From positions 1 to 64,000 of the forward strand of contig JABCZR010000013.1 of the NCBI GenBank assembly GCA_013289585.1: DNA of 64,000 nt, in the 5' to 3' direction. This DNA is from Acidobacteriota bacterium (GTDB lineage Bacteria > Acidobacteriota > Terriglobia > Acidiferrales > UBA7541). The position numbers and the translations under genes were made by a program. The stretch's first letter is position 1; each line of letters begins with the position of its first letter. Under the pieces are notes generated by a model. It was not told the origin of the DNA, did not search any database, and saw only the letters and a program-made list of their open reading frames with translations. This document shows positions 45,068 through 53,974 of this stretch, piece by piece.

Positions 45068-46054
45068 GTGAGACGCCGTAAATTCATTTCTGCTGTCGTG
45101 AAAACCGCGTCGGCCGCAGCGTGCATTCAAGTTTTTCCGCCGTCGCTGCACTCCCTGGTCGTTCAACAAAGCGCGACGCCAAACGTCTCTCCCAGCAGTT
45201 CACCGAAGCCTCAGCTGGCGCTGACGCTCGATGACCCAACGCTTTCGCTCGGATCCGTGCTGAGATGGCAGGAAGCCAACGGCCGAATTTTGAAAGCGAT
45301 TTCCGCGAAAAATGTTCGGATCGCGCTGTTCGTCTGCGGGATGCGCGTGGATGAGGCGGATGGCGCCAGGATGCTGGCCGCATGGGACCAGGCGGGCCAC
45401 TCGATCTGCAATCATTCTTATTCGCACAAGTATTACGGCGAGCAGACGAGCTACTCCGATTTCGCCGTCGATTTCCTGAAGGATGAAAGGGTGATCGCTC
45501 CCTATCACAACCGCACTGCCATATTTCGCTACCCGTTCCTCAAGGAAGGCGACACGGCGGAGAAGCGCGACCGGTTTCGCGCGCTGCTGAAAGAGCGCGG
45601 GTATCGCGTAGGCCATGTCACCATCGATGCATCGGACTGGTATGTCAGCCAGCGATTCGTCGATCGGCTGGGCAAACAGCCCAATGCTCCTATCGCGCCT
45701 TATCGCGATTACTTGATCGCGCACCTGTTGGATCGCGCCACGTTCTACCGCCAGCTCGCTCTGGATGTTCTAGGGCGCGATATTCGCCACACGCTGCTGA
45801 TGCACTACAACCCGCTGAATGCGTTTGTGCTGCCGGACGTGATGAATGCGTTTGAGGCTGCCGGGTGGCAGTGGATCGACGCCTCCCTGGCGTTCGAGGA
45901 TCCTGTCTTCCGGAGTCAGCCGCAAACCGTGCCAGCGGGCGAGAGCCTGGTTTGGGCTTTGGCGAAGGAGACAGGGCGGTTTGGAGACCGCCTACGCTAT
46001 CCGGGGGAGGATGACGTTTACGAAAAGCCCAAGATGGACGTTTTGGGGCTCTAG
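45068..46054 (+). CDS. exported polysaccharide deacetylase (NodB fold)
   Basis: A 328-residue carbohydrate-esterase-4-like protein with an RRRKF start and hydrophobic segment that looks like a Tat or Sec signal. NodB motifs: LTLDDPT (motif 1, near 53), CNHSYSH (motif 2, near 116, metal His residues), FRYPFLKEG (motif 3, near 155) and LLMHYNP late (motif 5-like). It would remove N- or O-acetyl groups from cell-surface or environmental glycans. The GTG start at 45068 follows the cytochrome stop by 10 bp, so the gene is the third of this operon. Why a deacetylase is linked to the cytochrome is unclear. Confidence 0.82.
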   Translation: MRRRKFISAVVKTASAAACIQVFPPSLHSLVVQQSATPNVSPSSSPKPQLALTLDDPTLSLGSVLRWQEANGRILKAISAKNVRIALFVCGMRVDEADGARMLAAWDQAGHSICNHSYSHKYYGEQTSYSDFAVDFLKDERVIAPYHNRTAIFRYPFLKEGDTAEKRDRFRALLKERGYRVGHVTIDASDWYVSQRFVDRLGKQPNAPIAPYRDYLIAHLLDRATFYRQLALDVLGRDIRHTLLMHYNPLNAFVLPDVMNAFEAAGWQWIDASLAFEDPVFRSQPQTVPAGESLVWALAKETGRFGDRLRYPGEDDVYEKPKMDVLGL

Positions 46055-46388
46055 CTTGGTTCATGGGGGTGTGGGCCTAGATTTGAGCCCCCGGGTGAGG
46101 TCGTTGCTCCCTTCACCTCTTCTTCGCCCAACCCTATGTGTTTCTGATTGCTGGATTTGCGGGATTATGTTCACCAATGGAGCACTCATCTCCTTTCCTT
46201 TGTGCCTTTTAGACCCGTTGAGCATCTAATCCACGTATAATGAATCGTTCACACTTTTAACGCATAGCATCCATCAAAATAATTCGTGGGGCGGTCCCGG
46301 GGAAGAAGGTTATCGTGTTAGCAGACAGGGTGCGGAAGGCTCCCCAGGGCAGGCCCACCAAGAAAGGCAGCAACAGGAGTACTAGTAC
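46055..46388. other. gap before the HAD phosphatase gene
   Basis: About 330 bp with no gene. A TATAAT at 46236-46241 could be a -10 box for the phosphatase gene; no good -35 is at the right distance. Confidence 0.45.
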
Positions 46389-47216
46389 ATGACTAAACGA
46401 TTCTTACTGGCCAGTGACTTCGACCAGACGCTCAGCTTTAACGACTCTGGAGTCGTTCTCAGCGAGCTCATCGGATTTAACGGCTTCCATGACAAGGTAA
46501 AAGGCCTTGCGGAGATGAACCTCGTCCAACAGGGCGCGGAACTCAGCTATCTCATACTTCACGACCCGGATTTTCGCCGGGTCCGCCGCGAACATCTCGT
46601 GGACACTGGAAAGCGCATCCGCCTGAAGCACGACGTGGCACTGTTTGCGCGCGCGCTGGAAAACCTTGCGGACGGTTACAAGTTTCACTTCAATGTCATT
46701 TCCGCCGCGCCCCAGGAGATTATCCAATCGGCGCTTGAAGGCATCGTTCCGCCGGACCATATCTTCGGCACGCGTTTTCGGTATAACGAAACGACGGGCG
46801 AAGTGGATTCCATCATTCGCGCGGCGGCCGGTTGGGGCAAGATCACCGTGCTGGAAGAACTCCGCGCGAGCCTGGGCATCAGCCACGACCAGATCATCTA
46901 CATGGGAGACGGCAGCTCGGATCTGCCCGTGATGATGCACGTCAATCAGTACGACGGGCTGACCATTGCAGTCTCCGAAGCGAAATTCATCACCCGCGTT
47001 GCCAAGCGCACTGTTCTGAGCGACAACGCCATGAGCGTGCTCGTTCCCGTGCTCGAAAAAGTTCTGCGTTGGGACTCGGCGCGCATCCGCCGGCTTTTCG
47101 CTTCTTACGGGCTAACGCTGCTCGAATGGGACAAGATGCGTACGGACCGGCTCACGATTCAGGATTCCACCGAACATGTCTCAGTGGCAGCAGCGCCGCA
47201 GCTTAACGCTCACTGA
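46389..47216 (+). CDS. HAD-family (IB, phosphoserine-phosphatase-like) phosphatase
   Basis: A 275-residue cytosolic HAD hydrolase. Motif I is SDFDQTLS (nucleophile Asp10 and Asp12), motif II is in FNVISAAP (near 99), and motif IV is MGDGSSDLP (near 175). A helical cap lies between motifs I and II, as in the PSP-like IB subclass. It should dephosphorylate a small metabolite; the substrate cannot be assigned. CAGGAG lies nine bases before the ATG. A strong intrinsic terminator follows, so the unit is monocistronic. Confidence 0.82.
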   Translation: MTKRFLLASDFDQTLSFNDSGVVLSELIGFNGFHDKVKGLAEMNLVQQGAELSYLILHDPDFRRVRREHLVDTGKRIRLKHDVALFARALENLADGYKFHFNVISAAPQEIIQSALEGIVPPDHIFGTRFRYNETTGEVDSIIRAAAGWGKITVLEELRASLGISHDQIIYMGDGSSDLPVMMHVNQYDGLTIAVSEAKFITRVAKRTVLSDNAMSVLVPVLEKVLRWDSARIRRLFASYGLTLLEWDKMRTDRLTIQDSTEHVSVAAAPQLNAH

Positions 47217-47239
47217 CGCGCATCATTTTTCTAACAATC

Positions 47240-47274
47240 AAAGGCGCCCCGATTGAATCGGGGCGCCTTTTTTT
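47240..47274 (+). terminator. strong intrinsic terminator
   Basis: Hairpin AAAGGCGCCCCGA / TCGGGGCGCCTTT with loop TTGAA, followed by a run of T, 24 bp after the phosphatase stop. Confidence 0.9.
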
Positions 47275-47349
47275 GTGCTTACTCAAGTACCGCGGCGCTT
47301 CGGCCGGGCATCTTGTTTCTGTTATTCTTCTCGTTCTGCGGAGGCCTTC

Positions 47350-47931
47350 GTGTCTAAGAAATCCATATTGATGCTGGTTGGCGACTATGTAGAAGATTAC
47401 GAGGTGATGGTCCCGTTCCAGGCGCTGTTGATGGTCGGCCACGCCGTTCATGCCGTGTGTCCGGGCAAAAAATCCGGCGAGTATGTCCGGACCGCCATTC
47501 ACGATTTCGAAGGCGACCAGACCTATTCCGAAAAGCGCGGACACAATTTCGCGCTGAACGCGACGTTCGATCACATCAAGCCCCAGGATTACGATGCGCT
47601 GGTGCTCCCCGGCGGACGAGCGCCGGAATACATTCGGCTTAACCCTCGTGTAATCGAGATCGTTCATCATTTTTCGAAAGCCAACAAACCCATCGCCGCC
47701 ATCTGCCACGCGGCGCAAATCCTTGCTGCCGCCGGCGTCCTCGAAGGGAAAAAGTGCAGCGCCTATCCTGCGGTGGGTCCCGACGTCAACTTGGCCGGGG
47801 GCACATACGTAAGTCTTGCCATGACCGAAGCCATCACCGACGGCAATCTGGTCACCGCGCCAGCGTGGCCGGCGCATCCCGCGTGGCTCGCGAAATTCCT
47901 CGCGGTGCTGGGCACGCGCATCGAGCTTTAG
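47350..47931 (+). CDS. DJ-1/PfpI-family protein
   Basis: A 193-residue class-I-glutamine-amidotransferase-fold protein of the DJ-1/PfpI superfamily. The nucleophile elbow is AICHAAQ (Cys near 118) and an acidic partner lies in GDYVEDYE (near 14-18); [13 protein letters not shown] supplies the oxyanion region. Members act as deglycases, glyoxalases or peptidases, or protect against stress; which applies here is unknown. The GTG at 47350 was chosen because GGAGG lies six bases away and the family sequence begins there ([12 protein letters not shown]); an ATG at 47275 inside the preceding terminator is rejected. Confidence 0.85.
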   Translation: MSKKSILMLVGDYVEDYEVMVPFQALLMVGHAVHAVCPGKKSGEYVRTAIHDFEGDQTYSEKRGHNFALNATFDHIKPQDYDALVLPGGRAPEYIRLNPRVIEIVHHFSKANKPIAAICHAAQILAAAGVLEGKKCSAYPAVGPDVNLAGGTYVSLAMTEAITDGNLVTAPAWPAHPAWLAKFLAVLGTRIEL

Positions 47932-48129
47932 AAAGAAAAACTGCGGGGTGACAGGGAATTCCATCCAGATCCGTGGCAGGTCTATGTTCAATGCATTTTC
48001 TTGATACATACGATGATTTTTTCGGCTTTACAAGTTCGGTGGCGGAATTGCGGTTCTCCCCTTCCTAAATGCTCCTGCACAGTGGATAATTTCTTGTTGG
48101 GCATCTCATAAAGGGGCGACTCTAGAGTC

Positions 48130-49338
48130 ATGGCAAACGTCAACACCAAGAAAGGCGTCATTGGCATCCTCACGGGAGGAGGTGACGTTCCAGGGCTCAA
48201 TCCCGCCATCCGTGGCGTTACTCTCCGCGCCTTGCGCGAAGGCTATCAGGTTATCGGCATCCGGCATGGCTGGGCTGGGCTTGTGGACATGGTCCGCGAG
48301 AAGGATTACGACAATTCCGATAATTTCTTTTTGCTCGACGAAGAGATCGTTGATCGCTCCGGCCGCACCGGCGGAACTTTTCTGCATTCCTCGCGCACGA
48401 ATCCAGGACGTGTCGCCAAGTCCAGCGTTCCCGCGCATCTGAAAGACAAATTCACCGCCGAGAAAAACGATCTGACTCCGGAGGTGCTGAAAAACCTGGC
48501 GTGGCTTGGAATCGATACGCTGATCCCCATCGGGGGCGACGACACGCTCAGCTACGGCGTTCGCCTGCACAAAGAAGGTTTCAAAGTCATCGGCATTCCC
48601 AAGACCATGGACAATGATGTCCCTGGCACGGACTACTGCATCGGCTTCAGCACTTGCGTCACGCGTACGATTCAGATGGTCAACAGCCTGCGCACCTCTG
48701 CCGGCTCTCACGAGCGCTTCATGGTTCTCGAAGTCTTCGGCCGCTACGCCGGCTTTACGGCCATGCTGCCGACTATGGCCGGAGCCGCCAATCGCTGCGT
48801 CATCCCGGAATACAAATTCAATATCGAACATCTCACCGAGCTGCTCGTCGCGGATCGCCGGAAGAATCCCAGCAAATACTCCATCGTGCTCGTTTCGGAA
48901 GGTGCCATGTTCGAGGGCGGCGAAATGATCTTCGAGAGCGATAGCACCGACGCTTATGGCCACAAAAAACTAGGCGGCATCGGCGACATCGTTGCCGAAA
49001 AGGTCAGGGATATCTCCGCGAAGTTCAACAAAGGCAAAAAAATAGACGTCATTGCCCAGAAGCTCGGCTACCTCGTCCGCTGTGGCGATCCCGATGCCAT
49101 CGATTCCATCGCTCCCATGGCTTACGGAAATCTCGCACTGGATTTGCTTCTGAAGAACATCAGCGGCCGCTTGGTCGTCCTCAAGAACGGGCACTACGAC
49201 AATATTCCCCTGGAAACTGTTACCTCCACCAAAAAGGTCGTCAACGTGAAGGAGCAGTACAACACCGAGCGACTACGCCCCCAATACGCCAGCTTCGAAA
49301 TGCGACCGCTTTTCCTGATGACCAACGAAGTGAGCTGA
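48130..49338 (+). CDS. 6-phosphofructokinase, PPi-dependent by its signature residues
   Basis: A 402-residue phosphofructokinase that interconverts fructose 6-phosphate and fructose 1,6-bisphosphate in the cytosol. The N-terminal GILTGGGDVPGLN phosphate loop, catalytic PKTMDND and substrate-binding ERFMVLEVFGRYAGF and SEGAM segments are present. At the two positions that decide the phosphoryl donor it has GGDD (Asp138, where ATP enzymes have Gly) and PKT (Lys158, where ATP enzymes have Gly). That combination is established for pyrophosphate-dependent enzymes, so the reaction is probably reversible and PPi-linked. Length suits the long group. It stands alone and is convergent with the cytochrome operon. 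Confidence 0.87.
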   Translation: MANVNTKKGVIGILTGGGDVPGLNPAIRGVTLRALREGYQVIGIRHGWAGLVDMVREKDYDNSDNFFLLDEEIVDRSGRTGGTFLHSSRTNPGRVAKSSVPAHLKDKFTAEKNDLTPEVLKNLAWLGIDTLIPIGGDDTLSYGVRLHKEGFKVIGIPKTMDNDVPGTDYCIGFSTCVTRTIQMVNSLRTSAGSHERFMVLEVFGRYAGFTAMLPTMAGAANRCVIPEYKFNIEHLTELLVADRRKNPSKYSIVLVSEGAMFEGGEMIFESDSTDAYGHKKLGGIGDIVAEKVRDISAKFNKGKKIDVIAQKLGYLVRCGDPDAIDSIAPMAYGNLALDLLLKNISGRLVVLKNGHYDNIPLETVTSTKKVVNVKEQYNTERLRPQYASFEMRPLFLMTNEVS

Positions 49339-49357
49339 GCTCGGCTTCCAACTAGTT

Positions 49358-50815
49358 TTAGTGGCCGCCGTTTCCCGTACGTAGCGCGGGTAACGTAAAT
49401 CTCGGCGTAACTTCCTTGCGCTTCGACCAATCGTGGTACGTGTGGCATTCGAAGCAGCGAGACTCCGCGTGATCCGGCCCGGGCGCGTGGCAAGTCTGGC
49501 AAGTCGCAATCCCCGGCAGGAGAATGTCACTCGATTCCGTGCTCGTCAGAGCTTTCACATGGCAGCTCACGCAAGTGAAGCCGGTGTGTGCGCTGTGATC
49601 GAATTTCGCATGCGGCATCCAGCGCAGTGTGGTGAGCGCAGGCAAGATTTCCGGAAGCGGCTTTTGGTCGAACTTACTGTCCTTTGGAGAGCGCAACCAC
49701 GGAGCAAGCTTCGGAATCGTATCAAGGCTTCCCTCGAACCTATAGGTGAGCATATGGCATTGTGTGCAGGTCTTGCGCCAGAGCAACTCTTGAGCGTCGG
49801 AGGTGTGTTCCGCGACCCACTGTGCAGGAGTAAGAACCTGAAATTCCGGCAGCAGCGGTTTTCCGGTGAGGTCACGATTCGGATCGCGCACCTCACGCAG
49901 TTCATTTGGGTGCGCAGCGATATATTCCTGAAACTTCTTGATCAAAAAGGCGCGCACGACTTCGGGCTCGTCGTGCGGAACGCCTAAATCGAACCGGCTA
50001 TCGAAGGTGAGCAGATGGCAACCGGCGCAGGCGTTCGCGAATCTTACCGGCGTCATCAGTTCCCGGCCCGAGGCAGGTTGGCGCCGGATGAGCGGGATCG
50101 CAACGCTGGGAACTGGTCCTTTGCTTTCGGCGTAACTCACTTTAGCACCGACATAGCTCGCATCGGAATAGGCCGTCGGTCGCGGAACCGCTGCGGGGCG
50201 GTGGCAATCGCCGCATGTGAGCTGCACGGCGGGGCCAGTAGGTCCGCGGCGAATTGGCTTCATATGAATGGCGTGATTGAGCCTGACCGTGTAAGGATCT
50301 CCGCGATTTCTGAGGGCAGTAAACTCCGGGTGCCCGTCTTCGAAGCTGCGAATGTTGGATGCGTAGCGCGACGTACCGCCATTTGGGCCGAGTTCAGAAT
50401 GACATTCGGCGCAGGATTGATTGCTCGCGGCGGAGATGTTAACGCGGCCTCTGTGTTCGGTGTGACACTCTGCGCACCTCAGCTCTTTTCTGCCGACGAT
50501 ACTGACAGGGTGGTGGACTGGACCATCGTGGCATGCGAGGCAGGCCGAGTCTGCAGCCCTCGCGGAGAAAGCGCCGGCTTGTTGCACATGGCAAGTGGCG
50601 CATTCTTTTTCGAGAATGGCGTGAGCTTCCGACATGCGTCCGCTCGAGTACACGCGATGATCACCAGAAAATCCGCGCCACGCGATCCAAACCAATGCAA
50701 GTAAAGGCAGCAGGAGGCTAAGCCAGAATTTCGCGCGTTTCAGCGGCGTCGGCCTCTTGAAATAGTTGAGGTCGATGCGCTGCGCGAGCTTTTTCGTTGT
50801 GCGTGTGCGTGCCAC
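49358..50815 (-). CDS. membrane-anchored decahaem cytochrome c
   Basis: A 485-residue protein: cytoplasmic basic start, one membrane helix (about 30-47), then a periplasmic domain with ten CXXCH motifs (CATCH 72, CLACH 92, CAECH 114, CAECH 135, CGDCH 201, CAGCH near 262, CTQCH, CVSCH, CQTCH, CFECH). The first four are packed as in cytochrome c3-like quinol-independent electron carriers; extra His residues can supply distal ligands. It has a GTG start, and lies 9 bp after the cytochrome-b-like gene. It is the last gene of a four-gene operon whose first genes are NADH-dehydrogenase-like, so it likely takes electrons from that complex in the periplasm. Partner identity is inferred. Confidence 0.88.
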   Translation of the reverse strand: MARTRTTKKLAQRIDLNYFKRPTPLKRAKFWLSLLLPLLALVWIAWRGFSGDHRVYSSGRMSEAHAILEKECATCHVQQAGAFSARAADSACLACHDGPVHHPVSIVGRKELRCAECHTEHRGRVNISAASNQSCAECHSELGPNGGTSRYASNIRSFEDGHPEFTALRNRGDPYTVRLNHAIHMKPIRRGPTGPAVQLTCGDCHRPAAVPRPTAYSDASYVGAKVSYAESKGPVPSVAIPLIRRQPASGRELMTPVRFANACAGCHLLTFDSRFDLGVPHDEPEVVRAFLIKKFQEYIAAHPNELREVRDPNRDLTGKPLLPEFQVLTPAQWVAEHTSDAQELLWRKTCTQCHMLTYRFEGSLDTIPKLAPWLRSPKDSKFDQKPLPEILPALTTLRWMPHAKFDHSAHTGFTCVSCHVKALTSTESSDILLPGIATCQTCHAPGPDHAESRCFECHTYHDWSKRKEVTPRFTLPALRTGNGGH

Positions 50816-50824
50816 GTTTTTCTG

Positions 50825-51805
50825 CTAAAAGCGCAGCGCCATTACGGCATGAATGGCGCCGAGCAAAATCAGCGCGAGCGAAAGCGGAATGTGCAACAAC
50901 AGCCAGCCATGCAGCCAATGGTGCAATCGGGCCTGGCGCTGGAGCTGGCGCGCTTCGTCGCAAATATCTTCGAGATCGTCGAGTGTCGTGTGCGCCGCCG
51001 AGGGCAGCAGCGTACGCAATCCAGCAAACGCGCTGGAAGCCTTCTGCGCGTCGCTGAGGCGCTGGCCACGCCTGTCTGGATGTTCGAGGAACGGTCGTAT
51101 TTCCTCTAGATAAAAGCGGCGTAGCGGCGCGCTCTCTTCCTCACTGAGTAAAATAATTTCGGGAGCCGCGGCAACCGCAGCGCTCGCGCCCGCACTAACC
51201 GCGGCCGACGTGCGCAGCGGAACGGCGGACGCCGCCATCGTCCGCAACGCCGTGAAACCACCGGCGCGCTGCACTTCTGCATTAGAAAGTTTGGCGAGAC
51301 CAAAAGAGCCGCAAACAGATTCGACGGCGCAATCGGCTTCTTCGCGGAGGAGCGAGCGCACGTGGCCGATTTCGTCGTAGATCGTTTCCAGTGGAACCTC
51401 CGTGGTCATGACGCGAGGAACATAGTGTTGTAGGACAGCGCCGAATACACCGCTGAATACGGTGATGATCAGCAGCCACATCAAGACGCGTGTGAGCGTG
51501 CCGCCGAAGTGAAACCCGCCGTGAAAAAGAATCAGTGGCAGCGCGAGAAAACCGAGCCACAGATGACCGCGCATCCAGGCTTGGGCACGGCCGACGCGCC
51601 AGGTAGGAACACGTTTGCGCGCGCCCAGAAGCGCCGCGAAAATCATGAAAGTGAAACCAAAGACGCCGAAAATCAAACCAATCGTGCCGCCCCCGCGCGG
51701 TCCTTGCGGGGAAGTGAGCGAGTAAGACACATAGCTCACCGTGGAGACCACCAGAATCGCCAGCGACGCGAGGGCCCAGCCGCGTTGGGTCTTGTCCATT
51801 CTCAT
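50825..51805 (-). CDS. cytochrome-b-like membrane protein
   Basis: A 326-residue inner-membrane protein with helices at about 10-29, 42-61, 81-100, 107-128 and 300-324, and a soluble ~160-residue insert between the last two. Membrane His residues are suitably placed for haem b: His81, His95, His99 and His127, with His296, His299, His305 and His319 in the C-terminal part. No family signature is decisive; it resembles cytochrome b subunits that sit beside Fe-S oxidoreductases. Its start overlaps the stop of the upstream Fe-S gene (ATGA), and the decahaem gene follows 9 bp later. I infer that it passes electrons from the cytosolic Fe-S protein across the membrane. Confidence 0.7.
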   Translation of the reverse strand: MRMDKTQRGWALASLAILVVSTVSYVSYSLTSPQGPRGGGTIGLIFGVFGFTFMIFAALLGARKRVPTWRVGRAQAWMRGHLWLGFLALPLILFHGGFHFGGTLTRVLMWLLIITVFSGVFGAVLQHYVPRVMTTEVPLETIYDEIGHVRSLLREEADCAVESVCGSFGLAKLSNAEVQRAGGFTALRTMAASAVPLRTSAAVSAGASAAVAAAPEIILLSEEESAPLRRFYLEEIRPFLEHPDRRGQRLSDAQKASSAFAGLRTLLPSAAHTTLDDLEDICDEARQLQRQARLHHWLHGWLLLHIPLSLALILLGAIHAVMALRF

Positions 51806-53973
51806 TTCGCAATGCCCTGGCCGAGCATTTCGGCAAAAAATGTTTTTGGGTCCACGCGGTGCGCCGCGTCGTGGGGACAGGCGTAAACGCAGCTAGGTTC
51901 CTTCAAATGCGTGCACAAATCGCACGACGTCGCTTTTTGCTTGATGGCCGCCTTCTTGCGCCCGGCCCGCGCCGGGTCTTCTATCATCACTTCAAAAGGA
52001 TGCAGATTGATGTTGCCGTAAGGGCAATTCTGCGCGCAGAGGCCGCAGCCGATGCACCAATCCTCGATGATGACTTCGAGTGAATTGCGCCGCCGAATCG
52101 AGCCGACGGGGCAGCCCACCATGCAGAGCGGATCGCGGCACTGGCGGCAACTTGTGGCAACGAGATACTGGTCGAAGCGCAAGCCGTCGCGGACGAGTCT
52201 CGTGATTCCGTCGTGCGCGTCGGCGCAAGCGTTCACGCAAGCATCGCAGCGCGTGCAGTTCTGCAAATCCAATATGAGCAGGCTCTGCGCTTCCATCAAA
52301 CCTTGCGACAGGAATTGTTCGATGGGAACGTTCTGAACCATCTGCATGCGCTGCTGATTGGCGGCGTGGCGTTCGGCGGCTACGGCTTCAAGGCCCTTTC
52401 GAACGCTGGGAAAACGCTCGATCATTTGGCGAAAATCGTCGCCGGAGATGCGCACAAGTTCGACATGGTCGAGCGCCGTGCAGGTGGCGGTTCGAACGCC
52501 GCCGCCCAGCAAGCCGATTTCACCGAAATAGTCGCCGCGCGAAAGGTAGGCGAGAACCATTTCCCCGCCCGGGTAATTTTCCGAGATTTTCACGAAACCG
52601 ATTCGAACGAGATAAAAACTGTCGGCAGGTTCGCCCTGCTGCGCGATCGCCTGGCCCGGAGCGAAGCGCTGCAGTTCGACGCTCTCCTTCAAGTGTTCGA
52701 TGAAATCAGGCGAAAGATCCGCAAACATAGGAACGCCGCGGAGATGATTTTCGAGAGCCCGGCGGCGGTAGGTCTGGTCGAGCTGCGCGCGGAAGGATTT
52801 GTTCTTGAGCATGATGTCGAGAACATTGCGCAGCATTTCGAATGCGACGACGTCGGACTCCGCGATCACCGTCGCGGAACGCGGATAAAAATTCATGCAC
52901 GTCATTTCGCCAAAAAGATCGCCGGGGCCCAGTTCCGCCACCGGATTGCCGTAAGAAAGATCGACCGATGCGTCGATGGGAATGGTTCTGTCGCGTGTTT
53001 CTTCCTCGCGTTTGTCTTCTTCGCGCGGGACTAACGTGCTGGTGAGCCGCTTGAAGAGACCTTTTGCACCGCCCTGTGTCTTGACGTGCGCGATGGGCGT
53101 GGAAATGGATACCTTGGCTTTGCCTTCGAGAATGTAAAAAGCGGTCGAGCCGAATTCGCCTTCGCGGCAAATGATGTCGCCCTTGCGGAAGCGGCGCTTG
53201 ACGATGGCGCCGCGGTTCAACTCGAGAAATGTTCCGGAGACTCCTTTGAAAACAGAAATCTGAAGCAGGTCTTCCGCCTCGAATCCTTGCGCGTCGGGGC
53301 CTGCCGCGATGGCGGTCCCGACGACACTTTTGTTCGTCAGCGCGCCGGTGGGACAGGAGACCATGCATTCGCCGCAGGAGATACAAGTCGAATCACCCAT
53401 GGGCGAGTTCAGATCGAAGGCAATCCCCGCGGAATAGCCTTTGCCCATGCGGCCGAGAACGAAATTGTTTTTCACTTCGTCGCATCCGCGGATGCAGCGA
53501 TCGCAGAGTATGCAGGCGTCGTGGTCCACGGCGATGGCGAGCGAAGAATCATCCTTACCGCGCGCGATGGTGCGTTTCGCAAACCGCGGTTGAGAAGCGC
53601 CGGCCGCTTTCGCAAGCGTTTCCAGTTCGCAGTCGCCGGAATTCTGCTGCCGCGCGCAAGGTGAAGGATGATCGGACATCATTAATTCCAGCAGCGTCTT
53701 GCGCGCGCTCAGAACTTTTTCGGAATCGGTAACCACCTTCATGCCTGGCTCGACCGGGCGCACGCAGGAAGCGGAAAGCACGCGCGCGCCGGTATCCACG
53801 ACGCAAAGGCGGCAAACTCCAACGGGAGTCTGGCTTTGCAAATGGCAGAGCGTGGGAATGTTGACGCCGTTCATGCGCGCGGCATCGAAGACACTCGTGC
53901 CGGCAGGCACGCGGACAAGTTGTCCGTCAAGAGTGATGTCAACGAATCCTGGAGGTGTGGCGGCGGTCGTCAT
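51802..53973 (-). CDS. NuoG-like/ferredoxin Fe-S protein with two cyclic-nucleotide-binding domains
   Basis: A 723-residue soluble protein with three parts. Residues 1-210 resemble the N-terminus of NuoG or Fe-hydrogenase: a 2Fe-2S site (Cys43, 54, 57, 70), a His/Cys-type region (His102, Cys106, Cys115, with the middle Cys replaced by Gln109), and two 4Fe-4S sites (Cys154-164 and 197-207). Residues 245-410 and 415-545 are two cyclic-nucleotide-binding domains (GDLFGEMTCMN and GDYFGEIGLLGGG cassettes). Residues 570-700 are a DmsB/NrfC-like ferredoxin with four Cys groups (573, 609, 640, 684 onward). It begins 1 bp after the NuoEF-like gene and overlaps the membrane gene. It likely wires NADH electrons to the membrane protein under nucleotide control. 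Confidence 0.85.
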   Translation of the reverse strand: MTTAATPPGFVDITLDGQLVRVPAGTSVFDAARMNGVNIPTLCHLQSQTPVGVCRLCVVDTGARVLSASCVRPVEPGMKVVTDSEKVLSARKTLLELMMSDHPSPCARQQNSGDCELETLAKAAGASQPRFAKRTIARGKDDSSLAIAVDHDACILCDRCIRGCDEVKNNFVLGRMGKGYSAGIAFDLNSPMGDSTCISCGECMVSCPTGALTNKSVVGTAIAAGPDAQGFEAEDLLQISVFKGVSGTFLELNRGAIVKRRFRKGDIICREGEFGSTAFYILEGKAKVSISTPIAHVKTQGGAKGLFKRLTSTLVPREEDKREEETRDRTIPIDASVDLSYGNPVAELGPGDLFGEMTCMNFYPRSATVIAESDVVAFEMLRNVLDIMLKNKSFRAQLDQTYRRRALENHLRGVPMFADLSPDFIEHLKESVELQRFAPGQAIAQQGEPADSFYLVRIGFVKISENYPGGEMVLAYLSRGDYFGEIGLLGGGVRTATCTALDHVELVRISGDDFRQMIERFPSVRKGLEAVAAERHAANQQRMQMVQNVPIEQFLSQGLMEAQSLLILDLQNCTRCDACVNACADAHDGITRLVRDGLRFDQYLVATSCRQCRDPLCMVGCPVGSIRRRNSLEVIIEDWCIGCGLCAQNCPYGNINLHPFEVMIEDPARAGRKKAAIKQKATSCDLCTHLKEPSCVYACPHDAAHRVDPKTFFAEMLGQGIAK

Positions 53974-53974
53974 A

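Noticed and set aside
47275-47349. ATG at 47275 as the start of the PfpI-like protein
   Set aside because: It lies at the end of the preceding terminator; the family sequence and a GGAGG site begin at the GTG at 47350.
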